This document shows, piece after piece, positions 11,047 to 22,937 of a stretch of 64,000 bases of DNA. The translations under genes and the position numbers were made by a program. Position 1 is the first letter of the stretch, and every line of letters begins with the position of its first letter. Under the pieces are notes generated by a model. It did not search any database, had not been told where the DNA came from, and saw only the letters and a program-made list of their open reading frames with translations. Source of the DNA: Druceiella hillmani (Eukaryota > Arthropoda > Insecta > Lepidoptera > Hepialidae); NCBI GenBank assembly GCA_039881145.1, contig JAYKKI010000138.1, forward strand, positions 2,596,001 through 2,660,000, written 5' to 3'.

Positions 11047-13225
11047 GCGAGTTTGCTAGCGTTACGCGAACGGTGATTTTTTTTATTATTTTGTTCATTA
11101 CATTAAATATTCTACGTTTAAAGTGAATAAAATTATAAATTCATTTTAAAGTTCATTTTTTGTGAATTTGAAGTTTTACTTCAGTCGTGTGGTCTAAAAC
11201 ACACTCATTTTTTTTGGCACTAGTCATTGAACATTTTTAATCATTGTTGCTACCATGGAATTTTTATTTTTGTTATTATACATTGCCATTATATTTTGTA
11301 ATGCCACCGTCTGGAATCGAATTATAATGAGATGTGAAGTGTGATTTCTCATCTTATGACTTCATTGATAAGCCTAGAAATGTATTTCTCCACGACAAAT
11401 TAATAAACATTGATATAAACATATTTTAATTAATTCTCTATATACAAAATAGAATATCCTTTTAATATTTCGTATACATTCATGCTTGTGTACCTAAAGA
11501 AGGATAAATCGCCTGTGAAGGATGTAATAAAAAATTAAGGCAAGAGATCAAATTTTCCAAACGTTGACGGAAAATGAAAATCGTTGGTGATTTCTACGAT
11601 ATAAGTCACATTTCTTGTCTAAAATAAAAACTGAAACTAAAATATAACTAGCCAGTCAAAAATTAAAAATGGATTATCCACTTTCATCTGGTCTCATTGC
11701 TAATAATAACAAGTTTATATTCATTATTACCGGCCATGAGGCTAAGTTATATTTTAAATTGCGAGTATATTATTACTGAGTGATAAAGTGTTAAATGTTT
11801 CAAAATTAGTTTTGTTATTTCTGGCATCCTTATTAGCATGCATAATGAATAGGTGGACAAAATTAATTTAGTCAGGATGTCTTTACATTTTCCTATTCAT
11901 AAAAGAATCTTGAAACTTATTCCAAATCTTGTCTGTCAAGTTCTCATTCCGTTGAACTTTTTATTTTCAGTATATTTGTTCCACAACTAATTTATAATTA
12001 TGTCTATTTCCTATAATAATAAAGATTATTTACACAGGTGGCATCTCCAAAAGATCTAGCTGTTTAGTTGAGTAGAATATCCAATTTTGTTTTCACAAAA
12101 TTATAGCACTGAACATGAACATGAACTGATATAATGAAGCACTGAAAAAAACAATAATTTATTCTTTTCATAAAATTTTCCCTTTTGGAATCAATTAAAA
12201 TATTATATTGTTTCAAATAGAGTTTTGTATAAGAAAAGGGTGGATGGCGTAAAAATAATTTATCGACAAAAATCGATAAAATATAATGAATATTTTTAAG
12301 TTGTATTCAATACCTGTTCGTAAAAAAACTAAAATATAATCATTTAATATTTCTTTTTGTTATATTTAGGTTTTCGGAGGATTGTCAAGAGTTTTACTTT
12401 ATATCGGTATTTGATAAATTTAAAAATTCATGATATGTCACAGCCTGTATCCAAATTGGTTTTGATTATTTTTAATAAATTTATCCAATTCAATACTTTA
12501 TTTTCGCTTTATATTATGTCTTGTTTATGCAAGTTCACAAAAAAATTTAATAACTTTATGTTCCTTGTTTATTTTTATTAGTCTTAAAGAAAGGAAAATT
12601 TCTTACCCGTTTTTAAGTTCCATTTTGCAGAGGGTAAATATTGTAGACTTGAAGTTTTCCTACATCCTCCTTTCTTGTCCCTTGTGAATTTCATGCCTGT
12701 CTGTCTATTTGTATATAATGTATATTTGCAATCTTATAAATCTACATTAATTTGACTTAAACGTATGTAATTCGGAAAAAATCGTCCCAACAAATACTAA
12801 TATATATATATGACAAATGGTTTCGTAGAAATATTAGAGTATCTGTTGAAATTGTTGACGTGTGTCCTTTAGGGATTATTTTATTAAAAGTTCTGATCAA
12901 ATGCTGAAAATACCAAATACGTCTATACAGCAAATACCTAAACACCTATCAGATACTAGTGGTAGCCTTAAACTTAGATCCGTTAATGCTGGTAGGCGCT
13001 TCATTTGTCACATTTGTCAAATCTGGCGTTGACATATTGGAGACCGAAGCTCACGTTACTTTGAAAGTTAATTACATAATTTTTTGCCATCACCCTATTT
13101 TGTAAGTTGCATAAAGAAAAATGTTTTTAATATTACTCAAGATCTCAATCGAGCGCGTCTTTTGCAAACTCCAAACTCCGTAAAAATGTAGAAGTTCCGA
13201 GTCTTACCTAATAAAATTAAATAGC
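11047..13225. other. No feature recognised
   Basis: AT-rich DNA. Frames at 12357-12581 and 12757-12945 are short, very AT-driven and without domains. Confidence 0.45.
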
Positions 13226-13317
13226 GCCCGTGTATTATCGCGAATAGGATTTTTGGTCTAATAGTTTCAAAAATAAAGTGGCTGGAGTAAGTTCAGGCCT
13301 ATTTTTCAGTATATCTT
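13226..13317 (+). repeat. Dispersed repeat B, copy 1
   Basis: This stretch (GTATTATCGCGAATA, then GATTTT-GG-TAAT-GTTT, AAAGTG-CT-G-GTA-GTTC) matches the reverse complement of about 43870-43963 with scattered differences. It is non-coding as far as I can see. The shared part may be the conserved tip of a longer, more diverged element. Confidence 0.6.
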
Positions 13318-15149
13318 TTAAGAGATGCCTCCTAAAATATACAAAAAACAATTTTGACAGCAACTCTTTAACATGATACTAAACACTATTTTAAAAATTT
13401 GTATTGGTTACTTGATTTACCTCTTAAATTTTCAAAATAAATATTTTTGAGCGTTAGCTGTTATGATATGAGCAATGTTTATCGTTTTATTATTACGCTA
13501 AATTTGAAGTTTCACCTTAAGCCATTTCTGACAAAAGCGGTTGAGAAAGACAGGCAGGCGGACACAAAATGGTGTTGCAAGGGTTCTATTTTTTCATTTC
13601 GTGATTCCATACAATGGTTTTACATGAAATCCTTGTATCATAATCTCATAATCTATGATTATTATAAATTACTCATAATCTATGCTATGTTATAGTAAAT
13701 GGGAAAAATCTTATTTTTAAACATGTTTCCTTAAAGTATGTTCGGGGTAGTTCCATTTGTAATTTACTTGGCGGAGAAATATTCGTATCCCAGATGCATT
13801 TAATGTATTATAAAAAATTTTGTCACAGTGACAAAATTACATTTAAATACTAGTTTTATATTCTAAAGTCCATATTTTCGAAATTGACAACGAATTAATT
13901 TAATCTTACATTTTGGCTTATTAATTAGCCTACTACATTATTGTCACGCGTTGATTGTTTAAATTGTTAAGTGGCATCACTCGTAAAATATGTAGTATTA
14001 TTACGTAGCATTATTCATGTTGTATTCGCCTCCTATCTTTCGCATGTGTCACGCACCTTAAACATTGTGTGTCACGCTTAATGTCAGTGTTTATATTAAA
14101 TTAAAAATTAACTGGTTACACCCAGGATCCATTTTGACTACACGCTAAAGGTACTTTCATCATTATATAAACCTAGAAAATATTCACACAAATACAAATA
14201 TTTATATAATTAAAATTTTAACTTTAAATTATTTACAGTTGTTGTCTATGATTGATGTTCCTAATGTACAATGTGTATGTACAATTAAAAATTAATTTTT
14301 AGTTGGCGGAATATAGCTAATTACTCAATTTATATTGTTCTAGACCATATATATGAGTTTCTGCCTAAAGATATCTGACGCATTCTCATTGAAGTAATGA
14401 AGGTAATGTAAGACTTTTTCGGTATCCGATTGAAAAGGGGACAGAATCACGATTTGATTTAAGCGCCGCTAACGTAATTGCATTTCACTATAAATGATTG
14501 CAACGAGATCAAAAGTTAATGACATTAATCTATTAACTCGTATACCGCAATTACCTGAAGTGACTGTTTCAATATTATATATTGGATACTTTTGCGGAAA
14601 TATTTTCATTTGCTCTGAGTTTTTAGACTTTCATTAATAGTAAAAAAGTGCGAGTGAATGTTCTCCTATCGACTTAAATTTCAAAAGTCTTTGATTTCAA
14701 ATGTTTATTCTTAGTTTAATAATGTTACTCAGTAGTCTCTAAACTAAAAGAAGAGCTAAAAATCAGACAAGAAATGTTTATTTTTTGTACCAAAAATTTA
14801 GGTCAAGAAAAAAAAAAAAGAAGTCGAAATTCCCTTTTCGTTAATAAGAGTTACAGCCACGTAAATTTTATGTAAGTAAATAATCCTAGAAGATAAAAAT
14901 ATTATAATTAAGCAAAAATTAAATTGTAAATTCCCTATAACAAGAAACTATTAGGTATATCCTATTAACGAAAAGTTCATATCGTCCAGTAAATACACAG
15001 TTCGCAAATGTTGTTAATTGCATTTGGTTTGGCAGTGTAAATTATAAAATAAAAATTGTAATGTGAATATCATTCTTTATTCTGTATAAAAATGTATGAA
15101 AAATATTTAAGTGTTTCATATTTTTAACGCCCAGTTTTACTAAAAAGTG
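13318..15149. other. No feature recognised beyond a small palindrome
   Basis: A 10-bp stem with a 1-nt centre (ATTTTGTCAC-A-GTGACAAAAT, near 13817-13837) is present. No gene is recognised; the frame 13447-13695 has no domain. Confidence 0.45.
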
Positions 15150-15293
15150 TTATTCACAATTAAATGAAGCTACGTGATGTAGTATCATTTATACTTTCTT
15201 TAATTTCTTTACCACGAGTAAGTTTCATTGTATTACATCATTTTCACGTGGGCTATTAGCAAAGATCACGTAGTTTCATTTTATTGTGAATAA
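15150..15293. mobile_element. Small MITE / foldback element, family M, copy 1
   Basis: A 144-bp unit bounded by 29-bp terminal inverted repeats, 15150-15178 and 15265-15293, that differ at only two sites (outer sequence TTATTCACAATTAAATGAA). The interior shares GTTTCATTGTATTACA and GGGCTATTAGCAAAGAT with copies at 62451-62598 and 63480-63764, and part of it with 40658-40736. There is no coding capacity, so movement would depend on a transposase elsewhere. A target-site duplication is not obvious. Confidence 0.75.
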
Positions 15294-17707
15294 TAAATTT
15301 TTAGAAAATTAACGCCAAATATATCCAAAAAGTGCTGTCTCTGCTTCGGCCACTTTCCTTTTGTTACATGCCTTTGTTACGTTGCTTGAACCAATATTTA
15401 ATTTAAAGCGTAAAAGGAAGGCCTGGAACATAGCAAGTGTATAAAAATATTTTATTAAAGTCTATCTAGTTGCTTTGCATAAATACAGATATATTTATTT
15501 ATTATCCAAATTCACAGATTGCATCCAAATTAATATCATAGTCTTGTAATTTATAATTAGATGTCACTTGTGATTAGCTTCGGCTAAACTACTAATAAAA
15601 TGACTGATTGGTTTTGATAACGTATTTTAATTTATATTTCTGATGTCACTAGAGCAAATCGAAAGCTGTATTAAAACGTGATTACATAATTTTACTAATT
15701 TGATATTTACCTAACTTATTTAGAAATAAATATATTATTGAAAATATAAGGCAATTATGAATATTAAATACAGTTTACTAAGGTTTTTTCTTATTATTTC
15801 TCAATTTATGAACATTATTTAGAGATAATAATAAATTTAATCTCTAAAATGTGGGCCTTTAGGTCCTAATAATGAAAATTTTATTTCAATTTGTTTAGAA
15901 GTTTTGAGTAATAAACTTACAAACAAAACAAAACGAAAAATCAGATAACATTTTTTTTGGAAACAGACTATTCTCGTTAGTTTATTTATAGTTCTAAACT
16001 CCTTTTTTAAGTATCTTTAATGTGAAAACTCCTTTATTTGTTGATTAATATTATATGTATGGATTAGATGAGATTACATAATTTACAAAACGTATAAAGT
16101 AGAATATATTCATATCCGATCTTGCATCTAGCTTTCCAATTCTTATTGTTTCATGAAATTCGCACTTAAAAATTACTAATATATAAAAAGATCAGCTAAT
16201 TACATTTTTATTACGTGTTAATATAAATAAATTTGAAAATATATTTGTTACATATTATTCATATATATCTTTTTTGTTTCAATATACATAAATTTCTAAT
16301 GTATTTTCTTCTTTAAATAATAATCATTTTTTTTTGTTTTACATATTTTTAACGAGTTGTCTGCAGTAAATATAAACAAAATTTTATGAAAATGGAATAT
16401 AGTAGCTCATTACTGCAATAAAACACAAGAGACGTGGCAAGCAAAAACAAGGTTTTTGACATTGGTCGCCTGAAATAATTTTCGGATGTACGATCAATGG
16501 GCCAATACGAATAGTTATCTAGAATATCTTCTCCAGTACCATCGTTTCTTGCTGAGTAATAGTAGTACATATATTTCCAAAAGTACACATACGTATGTAC
16601 ATAGTTTCAAATACATACAAACACCGATGTGATTACCCTCCTTCTCTTGCTTATATTGAACTTCTTCTGGATACTTATGAGTTACTTTCATCATTTCGAC
16701 GAAACTACACAATACGAGTCTCTTGAAGTTAGTTCGTCATAAAATTCGCTTAAAGCTTCATTCGTTATATCAATCCTTAAGTGTTTTCAATCTTTGCGTC
16801 TTTCTTAGCTTTAAAAATATGAAAAAGGTCGCGACAATTCAAGTCTGCGGTACGCAGAAGCCATTCCTATGCATGTCTCAGATTTCAATCTTTTTACTCA
16901 ATGAGCATACATGTTGTAAATAGCTTTAAACATACATTCACTACTGTCTCGTTACCCCATCTTACTCGTACGTAAAACGAAGAATTTTGAACATGCATAT
17001 TTTTCTTTCAGACCAGTGATATTAATTATATTACAGTATTAATTTGTCTTTCTATTATTACTAGAATAAATCTGGGCTTCATGAATTTAAAGCAATCAAC
17101 AAAAGTATCATTGTTCGTATGATACAGGGTAAAATAAAGCGTTTAGGGTCAACTTATTTTGGAACACTCTATACAAATTGACGTAAACAATAAAATTTGA
17201 GGAAATAGTTAAATAATACCTTATTAGCTGAAGAGTAGTTGTGGAAAAATTATTAGCTTATTAAGATTAGACGTAATCCATTTTTATTTAATAATTCTGA
17301 CTGAAGTGAGAGTTTAACATATTTTATTATTTTAAGACTTAAATAATTAGTATCTGAACCAGAATATAGCGACTTCTTATATAGAAAATACCATCACTTA
17401 ACAAAAAATATAAAATAAAGAGCATATGATATGTATCACAGCAGCGACATCGTTAGTATGGAATGATAAATTGAGGGCGAACAATGTTTATGAACGCCCG
17501 TCGGATATATAAAAACAAAATATTATATTTTGATTCATATTTTGCTTTCATTGAAGGAGAAAAAAATTATAAATCAGTTAATAACCCGTATATATTACTT
17601 TATACATTCAGGACGAACGCTAAAAGAGCATCGGCTGTTGGTAAAAAAGAAAATACACAACTGAGTACTGCGATGTGTAGCAATCACACTTATCGGCGAA
17701 AAAAGTC
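15294..17707. other. No feature recognised
   Basis: AT-rich DNA. Two overlapping minus frames (16349-16588, 16515-16712) and one plus frame (16723-16923) have no recognisable domains and I do not call them genes. Confidence 0.45.
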
Positions 17708-17717
17708 ATATACATAC

Positions 17718-17774
<57 letters not shown>
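17708..17774. repeat. (TA)n microsatellite
   Basis: TA dinucleotides with a few CA interruptions. The plus frame 17484-17807 runs through it and ends in a Tyr-Ile repeat, which is an artefact of the microsatellite. Confidence 0.9.
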
Positions 17775-17779
<5 letters not shown>

Positions 17780-19002
17780 TTGTGCCTTAAAATTAACTGG
17801 AAAATAATGAACGCTGCTCTTCAAAGTGATTCGGTTTGATAGAACCTGAATAAGCTGTAATTATTAAAAAATTGAAAAATCGTCTTAGTCTAAAAGCTCA
17901 TAACGAATTTTGAACAAGTACTTTAGGGCGTTACAAATTTTGAAAAGTAGTACGTACATACTTTCAAGTAAGAAATGGAACGTCTTGCGGACCGTGATGG
18001 ATCCCGTTACAAGTGTGCATTGTGTAAATGTTGCAAATAAATTACAGCCCAAAAATGTATTTTTGTTCTAATAAAACCATAATAATCCTAAATAAGTTAT
18101 GTAACTTATTAAATAAATAGAAAAATAAAAGTCCAAGACATATTAGGAAGTCTGAAAATATAACCAGACCACTCCAAAATTGTATTACAAAAATTTATAT
18201 ATCATAGGATCGCTGAAATTTCCTTGGTGTACTTATTGAATATATTTAAGAATACTGAATACTAAAAGAGTACTAAGAGAACCACCACGACCAACAAGCC
18301 TTTTCATTCCTTACTCGAATAGTCTGCAAGTACTTGCAATATAAACAACAAAAATATAGTCTGCAAGTACGGTTCAAAATATTTCACGCCCGAAAGAACC
18401 TGCTTAAAATTCGTTATCTATACTGGCTTTATGCAGTCACGCCGTTGATGTCGTCATCTGTCCAACGAATAACGCTAATATAATATATAATGCCATTTTT
18501 ATTTAAATCAATAATATATCGTTTGAAATTTTATTTTAATCAGTAACTTTATTTTGAGTAATCAGAGACCTTAAATACTAAATTAAGCAACGAACGTTCT
18601 CATATTTTTACACTATGTATGCGAATGTATTCTATACGTATTCCAATTTCAACATATTCCAATTACAAATGGCTTGAAAATTTTAAAGTTACTATGTAAA
18701 TAGTGAGATAACGTGCCGTTGCTTCGCTAAAAGAATTATCGCATTTGACAAAAATATAAAAATATCAAACTTTTACTTGCATAATTCTTTTTTAATTAAT
18801 TATTTTCTAAACTTTTAATTGCAATAATAATTTGAATAAGAATTTATGTTATGAGAATTAAGCTTGTGGTTTGAAATCATTTCCGTCCTCATGTTATTGC
18901 ATAATCTGGCATCGATCAATTTTAACAAAAGTGAAATTATATTTTAACTCTTTAAATCACTTTAGCTCCAATTAGCTCTAATAGATACTTTATAAGTATC
19001 TA
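17775..19002. other. No feature recognised
   Basis: AT-rich DNA. The word AGTCTGCAAGTAC occurs twice (near 18321 and 18358); nothing else stands out. Confidence 0.45.
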
Positions 19003-20003
19003 TTCAGTTAAATATGCAATCTGTTTTTTTTCTGAAATTGTGCAGAAGACAAAACTATTATACTTTGTATTACTATCCACACTAAAGTTACTAGAAAAAA
19101 AAACAGTTTCCAGCTTGATAATAAGGTTTTTATATTAGAAGGAAAAAAATTTTAAAATACTGAGTGTTTTTGAGAACCATATAAAAGTAACAAACAACAA
19201 CTTTAATTTGACACAACGATAATTTTGCCAAATTTGTTTCAACATCCTCTCAATAATTAGATAGAGGCATTGGCTCTTGATGAGTTATTTTTTAAAACTA
19301 TAACGAACTTTTTTACAGGTACTCCACTAGTAGTAACTTTTAACAAACTGATATTTTCTCTTAACATAATTTCCTTCCATAACCCGTATAATTTCCGCTT
19401 TATTAGACGCAAAAACTAAAACTAGTTAAGTTTAATCCTTCAAAGAAAATAAATAAGTTTATTCTCTTCACTCGCAGATTCAACCTCTATATTATTTTTA
19501 TATGGTACCTTATGGTTTTTCAATATCATTTTAATGCCAATGGGTTAATTTAACTCAATTTTTTTCTAACAAAGTACGTATGAAAATTTTAATGCACGTT
19601 GCGTTTACATTTCCGTATGTAACTAAAGCAACGACTAAAGCTAATTAAAAAAACCAGACCGTTTAGCTACAATGGGTAAATTAACCTACAAAATTACACA
19701 GATTACTAAAATCATAATCTTCTCTCTTTTGGGTTTCACTGTAGTTGGATAACTAATATATTACCTATTATTAAATATGTACTTATCTTTTAAATCCACG
19801 AGTGGATAATGCTTTCCAAAAATAATTCAATCGACTAATCATCAGGTTCTGGACCGATATCCTTTTATCCTCTCGTTTAATGTATTCAATAAATTAAATT
19901 AACGTTACGCCATGCAATAATAATTCAAGCGATAGGTAAGTGAATCTAAAAAGTGACAAGAGGGCCTCAAGGCAACATTAAAGTAACGAGGAGTTTTATG
20001 AAG
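19003..20003 (+). repeat. Dispersed repeat family A, copy 1 (about 1 kb)
   Basis: The whole stretch matches the reverse complement of about 42093-43165 with many substitutions and small indels. Landmarks shared by both copies include a TCTGAAATTGTGCAG-like start, CAACATC-TCT, AACTGATATTTTCTC, TTATACGG/CCGTATAA, AATAAATAA, TCCACGAGTGGATAATGCTTTCC, TTAACGTT-CGCCATGCAATAAT and AGTTTTATGAAGA at the end. No reading frame is kept in either copy, so this is an old non-coding or fully decayed element. Its right edge sits within about 10 bp of the next inverted repeat. Confidence 0.75.
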
Positions 20004-20011
20004 ACTAAGAC

Positions 20012-20868
20012 TAAGCTAGTAAGTCATATTCTACTTTGAGAAGTTACGAATATAATACAATGTTCAATAGATGCTAAAAATTTGCAATGTTAACCAGAAT
20101 GTTCCCTTACTCTTGAGGATAATATTTAGATAAAGATAAAACACTTTGAATTTTACGTACAAAAATTCAATTAACAGCTTATTGTAACTAAACCCATTCT
20201 CTTATTTTTAAATGTTATCTTATCGATAAAATAATTAAATAACTTTATATGTGGTCAAATATTGGTGCTAACGGTGGCCAAAGCATTACAGTAAATCAAA
20301 TTCTTCGGAATAGTATTTCACGGTATGGAGTAACCATAATGCAATCTAATCTTTAGGCGATCTAATGCCAATGTCTATTGAGCAATGAGTGAAGAAAGAA
20401 AGAGGTTTAATTAATTGAGGTGTAATCTTGGTCATAAAACCAAGATTATGTAAAAAAAGCTTGACTGTTTGTTGCTGGAGACTTGTAAATATTTATTTTA
20501 AAAACTAAAAATATGTAAAATTAATCAGATATTGGTTATTATCAAAGCGCTACAGACTTGAAATGGTTAGCTTAAAGAAACTTTCAATAATTTGATACCA
20601 CAATTTTCGAAGAAAACTTTGACACTTCAAGAAAATGCCTTGAAAATTCTTTTGTGGCTTTTGTTAGCAAAATGGCTTTAAAAATTTTAGCGTCTTAGAT
20701 AAAGTACTGAAACCGAAAATTTGATTTTTTTATAAATGTTGTAAAAATTGGGAGACAGCATTCTAACAGATTAATGAATTAAACAAGCGAGTTTTTGCCT
20801 AATGCACAATAATAAGTTACTTATCGAGTTTTTTAATGAGTATTCGTAAGCATTTATAAACCAAATCA
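20012..20868 (+). repeat. Large inverted repeat I, left arm
   Basis: About 857 bp that is the reverse complement of 21811-22661. Landmarks run in mirror order: TAAGCTAGTAAGTCATAT at the outer edge, a Clal-like TTATCGATAAAATAATTAAATAA block, the 10-bp hairpin TAATCTTGGT/ACCAAGATTA near 20425-20452, TTGACACTTCAAGAAAATGCC, and CGTAAGCATTTATAAACC at the inner edge. By eye the arms are well above 95 percent alike, with scattered substitutions and short indels. No open frame of note, so the repeated unit is not a recognisable gene. Confidence 0.9.
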
Positions 20869-21003
20869 ACATTTTTACCTTTTTTAATTCATTAGTAGAT
20901 GCTATTGTAGCTGGTTGCAGCAAAACACTGATCTTCTATTTTAAAAATCTTCGAATAATGTCGGAACCCGGTGTATTTTCAGACAAAAAACATATTGAAT
21001 GCA

Positions 21004-21067
<64 letters not shown>

Positions 21068-21810
21068 GTGGCTTATTCCGATAAAATATAGTTCGCCGAA
21101 GAAAGTTTTCAAGTCAAGCGATTTTTTATGAACTTTCCGTTTTATTTCCTAGATTTTCGAAATTCGTCTCCTTGAATAGTGGCGTGGGAATAACTAATGA
21201 GGTTATTATTTATTCAATTACAGCACTCAGAAAGCAAAAAGTAAAAACTTAAACATTTTTTTTAAATAGTGGGAAATTCAAAAAAATTTTTTTTGACAAC
21301 CTTGTGTCCTCGAAAATTGTATCAAACGCAGACTCCTTAAGATTATTACGTTGAGAAATAGTAAGCGCTCTGCGAGATTTTAGCTTACACTTAGGCGCCT
21401 ATAATTTTATATTAAATTATTTACAAATATTTAAATTTAAATTTTTATATTTCGGCGAATATCCTTGATATAGGTAAGACTATATAAAACCGTGTGCATC
21501 TAATAGAAAGATAATTCTCGTAATATTATAATCGTTATGGTGATTTTGTGTTTTGATTGTACTTTTGTAAATTTTGTGTTTAGAATATTTGGTTGAGTAA
21601 TTGATCATTATAATAACTTGTTGGTCGAAAATTAATTTCGTTCATCAAGATAATTTAGATAACATTACTAGTTTGAGCGATATATGTGTTTTAGTAAAAT
21701 GGTTTAATAATTACATGTGTATAATCATTAAATTCAACTGTTTTTTGAACCTTTACGAATTGAGACCTTAAATCTTTATATATTAATTTTAAATGAAATT
21801 ATTGTATGTG
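20869..21810. other. Spacer of inverted repeat I with a (TA)n run
   Basis: About 940 bp between the arms. It holds a (TA)n microsatellite at 21006-21064 and a TATATAAAA box at 21481-21489 that faces the right arm. The box might be a core promoter, but AT-rich DNA makes chance matches common. No gene is seen. Confidence 0.6.
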
Positions 21811-22661
21811 TGATTTGGTTTATAAATGCTTACGAATACTCATTAAAAAACTCGATAAGTAACCTATTATTGTGCATTAGGCAAAAACTCGCTTGTTTAA
21901 TTCATTAATCTGTTAGAATGCTGCCTCCCAATTTTTACATTTATAAAAAAAATCAAATTTTCGGTTTCAGTACTTTATCTAAGACGCTAAAATTTTTAAA
22001 GCCATTTTGCTAACAAAAGCCACAAAAGAATTTTCAAGGCATTTTCTTGAAGTGTCAAAGTTTTCTTCGAAAATTGTGGTATCAATTTATTGAAAGTTTC
22101 TTTAAGCTAACCATTTCAAGTCTACAGCGCTTTGATAATAACCAATATCTGATTAATTTTACATATTTTTAGTTTTTAAAATAAATATTTACAAGTCTCC
22201 AGCAACAAACAACCAAGCTTTTTTCACATAATCTTGGTTTTATGACCAAGATTACACTTCAATTAATTAAACCTCTTTCTTTCTTCACTCATTGCTCAAT
22301 AGACATTGGCATTAGATCGCCTAAAGATTTGATTGCATTATGGTTACTCCATACCGTGAAATACTATTCCGAAGATTTTATTTACTGTAATGCTTTGGCC
22401 ACCGTTAGCACCAATATTTGACCACATATAAAGTTATTTAATTATTTTATCGATAAGATAACATTTAAAAATAAGACAATGGGTTTAGTTACAATAAGCT
22501 GTTAATTGAATTTTTATACATAAAATTCAGTGTTTTATCTTTATCTAAATATTAGCCTCAAGAGTAAGGAAACATTCTGGTTAACATTGCAAATTTTTAG
22601 AATCTATTGAACATTGTATTATATTCGTAACTTCTCAAAGTTGATATGACTTACTAGCTTA
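21811..22661 (-). repeat. Large inverted repeat I, right arm
   Basis: Mirror copy of 20012-20868. Differences from the left arm include a short deletion near 21945 (ATGTTGTAAA against ATGTAAA in arm orientation) and single-base changes. Such differences argue against a pure sequencing fold-back artefact. Confidence 0.9.
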
Positions 22662-22896
22662 TACTAAACTATTAGATAGCTGTTATCTTTAATATTATTC
22701 ATTAAAGTCTATACATACTTAGAAGCTTTACCAACTTTATAAAATAATGCTATTGTATTTTCACATATTTTACTGAGACGATTGTCTCTTCAGCTATTTT
22801 AAATTTAATGCTTACGTAGATAAAGTTAACATTTTACATTTACGAAACCTGTACTCTAGTAAGTTTAGGGGTTTGATAGTTATTAGAAGTTTGTTT
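22662..22896. other. Short interval between the two large palindromes
   Basis: About 235 bp of AT-rich DNA with no recognised feature. Confidence 0.5.
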
Positions 22897-22923
22897 GGTT
22901 CTTTTTTTTTATTTGTTACCGTA
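22897..22923 (+). repeat. 27-bp exact direct repeat, copy 1
   Basis: Identical to 26694-26720 (starts GGTTC, nine T, then ATTTGTTACCGTA). It lies immediately outside the left arm of inverted repeat II. With the following poly(A) and GAAC (22929-22944) it can also fold into a local hairpin. Confidence 0.9.
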
Positions 22924-22937
22924 CGTTTAAAAAAAAA

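Noticed and set aside
12757..12945. 62-codon minus-strand frame
   Set aside because: Short, without domain, and composition typical of chance frames here.
17484..17807. 107-codon plus-strand frame
   Set aside because: Its last third is a Tyr-Ile repeat encoded by the (TA)n microsatellite; the rest has no domain.
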